Source: JBJXFK01 sp046155505 (lineage in GTDB: Bacteria; Planctomycetota; Phycisphaerae; UBA1845; Fen-1342). From it: a stretch of 11,100 bases of DNA. Numbering within the stretch: position 1 is the stretch's first letter; each line of letters opens with the position of its first letter. A program made the position numbers and the translations under genes. The notes below the pieces were generated by a model, which was given only the letters and a program-made list of their open reading frames with translations, did not search any database and was not told the origin of the DNA. The stretch lies in contig JBJXFK010000315.1 of NCBI GenBank assembly GCA_046155505.1, positions 1-11,100 of the forward strand, in the 5' to 3' direction. This document shows, piece after piece, positions 1 through 6,192 of this stretch.

Positions 1-144
1 CGCGGTCGCTCGGCTGCAAAGACCCCAAAACGAGCCGCACTGTGTTGTGAATCCGCGGAAGCGCGGATTCGTGGCGGCGCAAGGTCGAAGAGTCGCAAGA
101 CAAATCGACCTCCGCGCCGGCGGGTTCAATCCCCGCCACCTCAA
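1..144 (+). ncRNA. ssrA: probable 3' part of tmRNA (tRNA-like 3' end), 5' end outside window
   Basis: Seen: positions 120-136 form a canonical T arm (stem GCGGG/CCCGC, loop TTCAATC). It is followed by a 7-nt acceptor-like strand CACCTCA (137-143) and a discriminator A at 144; CCA is not encoded. No complementary 5' acceptor strand lies within 100 nt upstream, so this is not an ordinary tRNA. The T arm and acceptor closely resemble tmRNA 3' ends, which carry a U at the position that makes the alanine-identity G-U pair, as here. Upstream are a 9-bp hairpin (49-57/62-70, GAAG loop) and a long stem (CGGCGC 75-80 with GCGCCG 114-119, GGTCGA 83-88 with TCGACC 105-110), consistent with a structured RNA. 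Against it: the GGAC-type segment usual just before the tmRNA T stem is absent, and the tag-coding part is not in the window. Other structured RNAs with a tRNA-like end remain possible. Confidence 0.4.
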
Positions 145-572
145 TAGCGCCACTGCGCGCCCACATTTTCGCAACAAAAGCGCCCGCGCCCCGTTTCCGC
201 CCCGCGCCCCTCCGGTACCGTGGCAGGCGGCACGGTCGTACCCCATCGAATTCGCGCAACGTGAGCGAACTACGAAAACCGTGCGGGTGCAACTGCCTTG
301 TGAGCAGTGTATTTCGACCACGCGAGAACTCCGCGGCGTTTGAGCGAGACTGACCACGAGTTGACTCGTCGGATGCTCGTCCCAGCCGACCCGAAGCGCT
401 CGCCGGCGCTCCGACTTCGCGTCACATGCGATCGCGACTCGCTACGCAACCTAACAAAAACAACGGCGCACAGAGCAGTGGCACCCCGTTCGCTGTATCT
501 TGATCCTAGGCCCCGCACCCGGCCTGAACTGCCTGCGCCCCTGTCGAGGCGGGTTGGGCTGATTCACGCGTT
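145..572. other. non-coding stretch, no gene seen
   Basis: Open frames here are short, arginine- and proline-rich and lack ribosome binding sites or recognisable domains, so I call no gene. Visible items are a small perfect palindrome at 356-369 (ACGAGT-TG-ACTCGT) and a degenerate hairpin at 533-556 beginning CTGCGCCCC. The latter resembles the second hairpin of the repeat element that follows at 634-648. Confidence 0.6.
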
Positions 573-648
573 CCACGGGTTGCGCTCGCGGGGGTTGCGC
601 CCCCCGCTCGCTGCACCCGAGGCTACATTCCTGCGCCCCGGTGGGGCG
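573..648. repeat. REP-like multi-stem palindromic element
   Basis: Seen: an outer stem CCACGGGT (573-580) pairs with ACCCGAGG (615-622) with one mismatch. Inside it a 7-bp hairpin GCGGGGG (588-594) pairs with CCCCCGC (601-607). A separate hairpin CGCCCC (634-639) with GGGGCG (643-648) has loop GGT. The arrangement of a CCACGGGT/ACCCG stem, then a 'GGCTACATTC' spacer (621-630), then a GCCCC/GGGGC hairpin is what I associate with abundant extragenic palindromes of planctomycete-type genomes; that is recall, not a search. It could also help terminate transcription of the transketolase gene arriving from the right. The copy number in the genome is unknown. Confidence 0.55.
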
Positions 649-897
649 GACGGGGTCGAACGAGATGTGCGGGATATCACAAGCCAACGGCCGCGGCTTT
701 GTGTTGCGCTACGCGCGGTGCATTGCGCGGCGCGAAGTCGCAGCCGGGGGCGGGTGCTCCACAGGGCACATGCGAATGGTGGGCGATGCCCACCCTACAG
801 GTTCGCTGGAGCTCGGGGAGCTCGCTGGCGCGTCGCGTTCGGATTGCTCACTGCGCGAGCCACCGTCGAGCGTGGAGTCCCGAGCGCTACGTGTGGC
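649..897. other. non-coding stretch between repeats
   Basis: Apart from the hairpin at 778-794 and a tandem GGAGCTCGGGGAGCTC motif near 808-824, I see no gene or RNA here. Frames running through it are rich in Arg, Ala and Gly, and none has domain-like sequence or a convincing start. Confidence 0.55.
778..794. repeat. short perfect REP-like hairpin
   Basis: GGTGGGC (778-784) and GCCCACC (788-794) form a perfect 7-bp stem with loop GAT, followed by CTACAG. On the minus strand this reads as GTAGGGTGGGCATCGCCCACC split around the stem, a motif familiar from intergenic repeats of several bacterial groups. It lies about 125 bp downstream of the transketolase stop. There is no U-run on either side, so a classical intrinsic terminator is not supported. 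Confidence 0.6.
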
Positions 898-928
898 GTC
901 GGACACGGAGGCCCGCTCGCTACGGACG
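898..928. repeat. 31-bp dispersed repeat, copy A, overlapping the transketolase 3' end
   Basis: This segment matches 1967-1997 at 27 of 31 positions in the same orientation (differences at 903, 907, 916 and 926). Its right part (920-928) is the last two sense codons and the TAG stop of the transketolase gene, which is read on the minus strand. The rest is downstream non-coding DNA. Confidence 0.7.
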
Positions 929-2950
929 TTTGAGCGTCGCCAGCGCGTGATCCGCGATTTGAGTTACGCCGACGCCGCAATAGTCGAGCACATCTTCCGG
1001 CGTGCGAGTTGATTTGGGGATGCGCTGGCAGATGAGCGAATCGACGCGCAGGTCGCCGCTGCGGGCGGCGATTTCGGCGACGGCTGAGCCGAGGCCCGCG
1101 CCGTAGTTGTCCTCGACCACCAGCGCCCGCCCGCCGCTGCGGCGAAGTGCGTCGAGCAGTTTCTCGGCTTGAATCGGAAAGCTGTAGGCATCGACCAGCG
1201 CGGCACGCACACCTTGCTTGGCGAGCAGCTCGATCGCTGACTTGCAGACATGCACCATGTAGCCCGCCGCGACGAGCGCGATGTCGCTGCCGCCGCTGAT
1301 GACGTTGACCCCGCCCGGCTCGAAGGTCGCCGCCGCGTCGTAGATCAGGGGCGTGTCGGCGCGATAGGTGCGCATGTAGCACATGCCGGTGAGCTTGGTC
1401 ATCATCTCGGTGAAGCGATAGGCCTGCACCGCATCGCACGGGTTGAAGCACCAGCAGAGCGGGCTGGTGCGATCGTCGCCGCGAACGGCGCTGAAGGCGC
1501 GGAAAAACGCGACGTCGACGACGGCCATCTGGCTCGGGCCGTCGGCGGCGAGCGAGATGCCCGAGTGCGAGCCGACGAGCTTCAGATTCGCACGCGAAAT
1601 GTTGGCCATCTCGATCTGGTCATACGCCCGCGACAGGAATTTCGCGAACGAATTGGCAAAGGGAATGCCGCCCGCGGCGCTGATGCCGGCGGCGACGCTG
1701 ACCATGTTTTGCTCGCCGATTTTGCATTCGACGAAGCGATCGGGATGAGCCTTGGCGAAGATCTCGGAGAAGGTGGAGTTGCTGACGTCGGCGTCGAGGG
1801 CGTAGACCTGCGGCAACAAATCGCCGGCGATTTTGAGCGCGGCTCCGTATGCGCGGCGCGTGGCGAGGGCGTTCTTCTTGAGCGGGCCACCCTGGCCGCC
1901 GGCTTCCATCGCGTCGGCGAATGCGGGCCAGGTGATGTCGGCGGGGCGAGGCGCGTCGTTCGCGCCGTCGGGCACAGAGGCCCGATCGCTACGGGCGGGC
2001 TTGCGGCTTGCGTCGAGTTTGATCGGCGTCGCGCCTGCGGCGAGCTTTGCCAGATTTTTGTCGAGGCTGGCATTCGCCGCATCGAGATCACCGACCGTCA
2101 GCGGCTTGCCGTGCCAGTTGCCGCTGAGCAGTTGGTCGACGCCCCAGCCCTTCACGGTGCGGGCGACGATGGCAAGCGGCTTGGCGGAAGTTTCAACCTT
2201 GCCGAGCGCGGTGACCACCTGCTCCGGATCGTGGCCGTCAATTTCGGCGACATCCCAGCCGAACGCGGCGAGCTTGGCGGCGAGCGATTTGGCCGATTGC
2301 TGCGCGCTGATCGCCGACGCCTGCCCATGCCCATTGCAATTGAATATCGCGCACACGTTGTTGAGATTGCGTTCGGCGATGGTGTCGGCGGCTTCCCAGA
2401 TCTGGCCTTCGCGGGCTTCGCCGTCGCCGATGATGCAATAGACGCGGCGCGGCGAGCCGGCGTGTTTGGCGGCGATTGCCAGGCCGGCGGCGACGCTTAG
2501 GCCCTGGCCCAGACTGCCGGTGGCGGCGTCGAAGAATGGCACGCCCTCGGCGGGGTTGGGGTGGCCGTCGAGCACGCTGTCGCGTTCACGCAAAGTGTCC
2601 ACGTCGGCGAGTGTCAGCGCGCGATCATTGCCGAGCGTGCCGGCGGGGCCGGGGCGAACGGTCGCGCCGAGGTCGATCAGCGCGGCGTAGACGATCGGAA
2701 CGGCGTGCCCCTCGGACATGACGAGGCGGTCGGCGCTGGGGTCGCGCGGGTTGGTCGGGTCGTAGCGCATCTGGTGATACATCAGCGCGGTGACGACGTG
2801 CGCCAGCGACGTGGCGCTTGACGGATGCCCGGAGCCGGACACGGCGGTCATGCGCAGGGAGTGCTTGCTGAGCTGGACGGCTTTTGCGTGAATTTCGGCG
2901 GTCAACACTGGTTTCTGCTCGCTGGTTGAGGGGGAAGAAATCGGACACAT
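920..2950 (-). CDS. tkt: transketolase (short, animal-type)
   Basis: Thiamine-diphosphate enzyme of the pentose phosphate (or Calvin) pathway that moves two-carbon ketol units between sugar phosphates in the cytoplasm. The 676-residue protein has both halves. In the N-terminal PP half: G41-H42-P43, E80-G81-H82, D128-G129-H130-P131, and the TPP/Mg motif G175-D176-G177-E178 with N206 in NCNGHGQ. In the C-terminal half: catalytic E413 in IGEQNMVSVA, then H462 and D470 in SHSGISLAADGPS. The order and wording resemble human-type transketolases more than E. coli TktA. A long linker (about 285-355) contains a dispersed DNA repeat at 319-328. I chose ATG at 2950 because the 42 residues before the SGHP motif fit the family; the open frame continues upstream through the low-complexity 8-bp repeat, which is unlikely to be coding. 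The Shine-Dalgarno is weak; GTG at about 2902 is an alternative start. The gene stands alone and is divergent from the VOC gene. Confidence 0.93.
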   Translation of the reverse strand: MCPISSPSTSEQKPVLTAEIHAKAVQLSKHSLRMTAVSGSGHPSSATSLAHVVTALMYHQMRYDPTNPRDPSADRLVMSEGHAVPIVYAALIDLGATVRPGPAGTLGNDRALTLADVDTLRERDSVLDGHPNPAEGVPFFDAATGSLGQGLSVAAGLAIAAKHAGSPRRVYCIIGDGEAREGQIWEAADTIAERNLNNVCAIFNCNGHGQASAISAQQSAKSLAAKLAAFGWDVAEIDGHDPEQVVTALGKVETSAKPLAIVARTVKGWGVDQLLSGNWHGKPLTVGDLDAANASLDKNLAKLAAGATPIKLDASRKPARSDRASVPDGANDAPRPADITWPAFADAMEAGGQGGPLKKNALATRRAYGAALKIAGDLLPQVYALDADVSNSTFSEIFAKAHPDRFVECKIGEQNMVSVAAGISAAGGIPFANSFAKFLSRAYDQIEMANISRANLKLVGSHSGISLAADGPSQMAVVDVAFFRAFSAVRGDDRTSPLCWCFNPCDAVQAYRFTEMMTKLTGMCYMRTYRADTPLIYDAAATFEPGGVNVISGGSDIALVAAGYMVHVCKSAIELLAKQGVRAALVDAYSFPIQAEKLLDALRRSGGRALVVEDNYGAGLGSAVAEIAARSGDLRVDSLICQRIPKSTRTPEDVLDYCGVGVTQIADHALATLKRP
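1967..1997. repeat. 31-bp dispersed repeat, copy B, inside the transketolase linker
   Basis: Same repeat as 898-928 (27/31 identical). Here it lies inside the transketolase coding region and is translated on the minus strand as about residues 319-328 (ARSDRASVPD). This is in a different frame from copy A, so the CTA that encodes the stop in copy A is read through. The residues fall in the low-complexity linker between the two TPP-binding halves, where an insertion should be tolerated. Confidence 0.7.
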
Positions 2951-3004
2951 CGCCAGTGAAGAGCGTAAGGTCGCGTCGGGCGGGCGGCAAGCGCGAGAAG
3001 CAAG

Positions 3005-3042
3005 GCACGAAGGCACGAAGGCACAAGGGCACGGAGGCGAAG
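3005..3042. repeat. 8-bp tandem repeat (GCACGAAG)n
   Basis: Units are GCACGAAG (3005-3012), GCACGAAG (3013-3020), GCACAAGG (3021-3028), GCACGGAG (3029-3036) and the partial GCGAAG (3037-3042): two perfect copies, then decaying ones. It lies in the divergent promoter region, about 55 bp upstream of the transketolase start and 90 bp upstream of the VOC gene start. Because the period is not a multiple of 3, variation in copy number would break any reading frame through it. This supports treating it as non-coding. Confidence 0.75.
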
Positions 3043-3121
3043 AGTGCGACGGCTCGACGCAGCGAGTTCGCGCGCCGTAACCGGCCGGACGGCGGTGCAT
3101 CGAATCTAGACGGAATACCTT

Positions 3122-3125
3122 GGAG
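3122..3125 (+). promoter_or_regulatory. Shine-Dalgarno GGAG of the VOC gene
   Basis: GGAG at 3122-3125 sits 7 nt before ATG 3133. It favours this start over an in-frame upstream start at 2884, which would add a basic 83-residue extension in front of a signal peptide. Confidence 0.65.
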
Positions 3126-3132
3126 TGAGCGC

Positions 3133-4296
3133 ATGTCGCGTGGAATGGACCGCCGGTCGCTGGATGTACTACGCATATTGCAGGCGCGATTTGTCGGCAC
3201 GTTATTGTGCGTGCTGGTTGCGGCGTTTGGTGTAGCGCCGGCGGTCGCGCAGGAAACGCCGAAGCCGGCGGCGCTCGCTGCGTCTGACGCGGCGGCTGAA
3301 TCGGTCGCCACCGAGGCAATCGCCGTTGAGGCGGTTGGTGCGATTCGAATTCCGGTCGAGCGGCTGGATCGCAGCGTCGCGTTTTTCGAGCGTGTGTTGA
3401 CGTTCGAGCGTGTCGGCGAGCGAGCGATCGACGGTGCGGAACTCGCGCGTGTCGATGGATTGGTTGACGCGCGGGCGCGGGCCGTGCGGATGCGGCTGGG
3501 CGACGAGGCGGTCGATCTGGTTGAGTTTGAACAGCCGCGCGGGCGCAGCTTTCCGTCCGATTCGCGGTCGAACGATCGCTGGTTTCAACACATCGCGATC
3601 ATCGTGAGTGACATGGATCGCGCGTATGCGCGACTGCGCGAGCACGACGTCGTGGCGGCGTCGGTTGACGGGCCGCAGACGTTGCCGGAGTGGAACAAGA
3701 ACGCCGCCGGAATTCGGGCGTTCTATTTTCGCGATCCGGATGGACGCTTCCTCGAGATTTTGCAGTTTCCGGCGGGCAAGGGTGATGCCAAGTGGCAGCG
3801 CGCGGCGGCGGTGAAGAGTGATGCGAGCGGCGCTTCAGATGCGATGGCGCGGGCGCTCTTTCTGGGCATCGATCACACGGCGATTGTGGTCGCGAACACC
3901 GATGCGAGCTTGCGTTTCTATCGCGACACGCTGGGGATGCGCGTCGTCGGCGGGAGCGAAAATCACGGGCCGGAGCAACAGCGGCTGAACAATGTTTGCG
4001 GAGCGCGGCTGAAGATCACGACGTTGAAGGCGCAGCGCGGGCCGGCGATCGAGTTGTTGGAGTATTTGCAACCGCGCGACGGTCGACCGTATCCCGAAGA
4101 TACGCGAATCAACGACCTTCTCAGTTGGCAAGTCGAGCTACTTGCAACCGAGACGAGAATCGACCCAAATGCCGCCGCACAGACCGAGGCCCGCGAGCGT
4201 TCCGGTGTGGAGACCGGTCCGCGCGCGGCGGTAGTGCCGCGGTACCCGAAGCTGCTTCGCGACCCGGATGGGCATGTGCTTCGATTCGTCGATTGA
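3133..4296 (+). CDS. secreted tandem VOC (glyoxalase/bleomycin-resistance fold) protein
   Basis: The 387-residue protein starts with an export signal: a basic N-region, hydrophobic core about 20-36 and a likely cleavage site APAVA|QE after residue 39. Two vicinal-oxygen-chelate domains follow, about 69-213 and 243-386. Domain 1 has FQHIAIIV (H153) and DPDGRFLEILQF (E208). Domain 2 has IDHTAIVV (H248), AIELLEY (E307) and RDPDGHVLRF. These His/Glu sites are the usual metal positions, but domain 1 begins with IRIPVE where a metal His is common, and domain 2 ends in Arg rather than Glu, so a full metal site in each half is uncertain. The halves share QPRGRSFPSDSRSND (135-148 region) and QPRDGRPYPEDTRIND (313-328), a sign of internal duplication. 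VOC proteins include glyoxalases, epimerases and ring-cleaving dioxygenases; the substrate here is unknown. The acyltransferase gene follows closely, so co-transcription is likely. Confidence 0.85.
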   Translation: MSRGMDRRSLDVLRILQARFVGTLLCVLVAAFGVAPAVAQETPKPAALAASDAAAESVATEAIAVEAVGAIRIPVERLDRSVAFFERVLTFERVGERAIDGAELARVDGLVDARARAVRMRLGDEAVDLVEFEQPRGRSFPSDSRSNDRWFQHIAIIVSDMDRAYARLREHDVVAASVDGPQTLPEWNKNAAGIRAFYFRDPDGRFLEILQFPAGKGDAKWQRAAAVKSDASGASDAMARALFLGIDHTAIVVANTDASLRFYRDTLGMRVVGGSENHGPEQQRLNNVCGARLKITTLKAQRGPAIELLEYLQPRDGRPYPEDTRINDLLSWQVELLATETRIDPNAAAQTEARERSGVETGPRAAVVPRYPKLLRDPDGHVLRFVD

Positions 4297-4335
4297 TAAG
4301 CCGTGCTTTTGAAAATCTCGATTGCGAGTGATTGG

Positions 4336-6192
4336 ATGAACGCAACCACGCCTTCGACGCCGTTCACGCTGCCGCGAACATTGCTTGCGGGATTGCCGCG
4401 CCGGCTGGGCGATGCCGTGCTGAGCACCTGCGAGCGGCTGCTGGCGCTTCCCGCGCTCGATCGCGTGTACACGGTCGCGCGAAAGTGCGAGCGTCGAGAC
4501 GCGTTTTGCGATGCGGCGATCGGGGCGCTTGGTGCGCGGTACGACATTAGCGATGCCGATCTCGCGCGCATTCCGACGAGCGGGCCGCTGATCGTGGTCG
4601 CGAATCATCCGCTGGGCGGGCTGGATGGGTTGATGCTCGCGTCGATCCTGCGGCGTGTGCGGCCCGATGTGCGGCTGCTGGCCAATCATCTGCTCGCGGC
4701 GATTCCTGAGATGCACGATACGTGTATTTTTGTCGATCCGTTCGGCGGCGAGGCGGCACGGCGGCGCAATCGCGACGCGATGCTGGCGGCGACGCGCTGG
4801 CTGCGCGACGGCGGGGCGCTGGGCATGTTTCCCGCGGGCGAGGTTTCGCACTACACGATGCAGCGCGGCTATGTGGCTGATCCGTCGTGGAGCGCCACCG
4901 TGGCGCGGTTGATTCGCCGCACGCGTGCGACGGTCGTGCCGATGCACTTTGCGGGCGCGAACAGTCGGTTGTTTCAGCTTGCGGGACTGGCGCATCCGCG
5001 ATTGCGCACGATGATGCTGCCGCGCGAGCTATTGGCGGCGCGCGGGAAGTGCGTTCAGGTGCGCGTCGGGTCGGCGATCTCGTGCGAGCGGTTGGAACGG
5101 CGGTGCGGCGAGGCGGGCGATGGCGCGCGCGAGGCGACGCGGCGCAGCGACTTGCGCGCGATCGAGTACTTGCGGGCGCGGACGTACATTTTGGGTGGGC
5201 GCGATCGTGCGAAGGCGAAGCCGGCCCGAGTGCGGGCGGTGCCGCGCAAGCTTGTCGAGCCGATCGCGCCGATCGACGAGTCGTTGCTCGCGGCCGATGT
5301 TGCCGCGTTGCCGCCCGAACGCACGCTCGGGGAGTGCGGCGAATTGAGCGTGTTGTGGGCGGCGGCGGCGGAGGTGCCGCATGTGCTGCGCGAGATCGGT
5401 CGGCTGCGCGAGGTGACGTTTCGTGCGGCGGGTGAGGGGACCGGGCGCGAGATTGATCTTGATCGGTTCGATGCGCACTACCTGCATCTGTTCGTTTGGA
5501 ACGCCACGACGCGGCGGGTGATCGGTGCCTACCGCATGGGGCAGACGGACGTGTTGCTCGATCGCTTCGGCGTGAACGGGTTGTATACGAGCACGCTATT
5601 TCGATACTCGGCAAAATTGATGCGGCAGATCGATCCGGCGCTGGAGCTGGGGCGGTCGTTTGTGGCGCTGGAGTATCAGCGTGATTATTCGCCTCTGCTG
5701 CTGCTGTGGAAGGGCATCGGGCGGTTTGTGACACTGCACCCGCGCTATCGGCACTTGTTCGGCGCGGTGAGCATCAGCGACGAGTATCAATCGACCACGC
5801 GGCAGTTGCTGATGTCATTCTTGCGGGCGCACAATTTTGATCACGAGCTCGCCGCGCATGTGCGGCCGAAGCACCCGCCGCGCGAGTTGCGCGGGTTTGA
5901 GGCGGAAGTACCGAACGCCGCCGCTGTTGTTAGTGACCTGGCCGATGTGGAGGAATTGATCGGCGAGATCGAATCGGACGGTCGCGGCGTGCCGGTGTTG
6001 CTGCGGCAGTATTTGAAGCTGAACGCGCGGATGCTGGGGTTCAATGTCGATTCGACGTTTGGTGACGTGCTGGATGGGTTGGTGCTGGTTGATTTGATGC
6101 GGCTGGAACCGCCGCTGCTAAAGCGGTACTTGGGGCGGGACGGTGCGGCGGCGTTTCTCGAACATCAGCGAGCGATCAACAACGCAAGTTAG
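4336..6192 (+). CDS. PlsC-type acyltransferase fused to GNAT/hemolysin-like acyltransferase (OlsF-like)
   Basis: A 618-residue two-domain protein. The N-terminal PlsC-like domain (about 75-255) carries NHPLGGLDG (90-98, the NH...D catalytic block), FPAGEVSH (165-172, in place of FPEG) and a later FAGANS (205-210). The C-terminal part (about 340-605) is of the N-acyl amino-acid synthase/hemolysin GNAT type: EVTFRAAGEGTG, ELGRSFVALEYQ, LLLLWKGIGRF and the tail VPVLLRQYLKLNARMLGFNV. This domain pair is known in COG3176 proteins and in OlsF, which N-acylates ornithine and then O-acylates the lyso-lipid. I infer aminolipid or related membrane-lipid synthesis at the inner membrane; the acceptor amino acid is not shown. 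Start: ATG 4336 has GAGTG 5 nt upstream; GTG 4303 (11 residues more, 6 nt after the previous stop) is possible. The stop overlaps the stop of the opposite-strand ATPase gene. Confidence 0.85.
   Translation: MNATTPSTPFTLPRTLLAGLPRRLGDAVLSTCERLLALPALDRVYTVARKCERRDAFCDAAIGALGARYDISDADLARIPTSGPLIVVANHPLGGLDGLMLASILRRVRPDVRLLANHLLAAIPEMHDTCIFVDPFGGEAARRRNRDAMLAATRWLRDGGALGMFPAGEVSHYTMQRGYVADPSWSATVARLIRRTRATVVPMHFAGANSRLFQLAGLAHPRLRTMMLPRELLAARGKCVQVRVGSAISCERLERRCGEAGDGAREATRRSDLRAIEYLRARTYILGGRDRAKAKPARVRAVPRKLVEPIAPIDESLLAADVAALPPERTLGECGELSVLWAAAAEVPHVLREIGRLREVTFRAAGEGTGREIDLDRFDAHYLHLFVWNATTRRVIGAYRMGQTDVLLDRFGVNGLYTSTLFRYSAKLMRQIDPALELGRSFVALEYQRDYSPLLLLWKGIGRFVTLHPRYRHLFGAVSISDEYQSTTRQLLMSFLRAHNFDHELAAHVRPKHPPRELRGFEAEVPNAAAVVSDLADVEELIGEIESDGRGVPVLLRQYLKLNARMLGFNVDSTFGDVLDGLVLVDLMRLEPPLLKRYLGRDGAAAFLEHQRAINNAS

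Larger units (their letters stand above)
2951..3132. promoter_or_regulatory. divergent intergenic region between transketolase and VOC genes
   Basis: Both flanking genes are transcribed away from this 182-bp gap, so it must hold their promoters unless transcription starts inside a gene. I see no confident -35/-10 pair. AATCTAGACGGAATACC near 3104-3120 is the only AT-richer segment close to the plus-strand gene. The gap also contains the 8-bp tandem repeat at 3005-3042. Confidence 0.4.

Noticed and set aside
71..144. Ordinary tRNA ending at 144
   Set aside because: No 5' acceptor strand complementary to CACCTCA, and no D or anticodon arm of normal size in the preceding bases.
307..933. About 200-codon plus-strand frame in the repeat region
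   Set aside because: It runs through palindromic repeats, is extremely rich in Arg and Pro, has no recognisable domain and overlaps the transketolase end.
1250..2500. Long open frame on the plus strand opposite transketolase
   Set aside because: It mirrors transketolase codons in GC-rich DNA, has no domain-like sequence, and the minus-strand frame carries every catalytic motif.
2884..3132. 83-residue N-terminal extension of the VOC protein
   Set aside because: It would bury the signal peptide and cross the tandem repeat; the GGAG at 3122 supports ATG 3133.
2951..3319. Upstream extension of the transketolase frame to an earlier start
   Set aside because: The extra 123 residues pass through an 8-bp tandem repeat and into the opposite-strand VOC gene, and family members start near the chosen site.
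4138..5734. Long minus-strand frames under the acyltransferase fusion gene
   Set aside because: Arg/Pro/Ala/Ser-rich shadows of a gene with clear PlsC and GNAT motifs on the plus strand.
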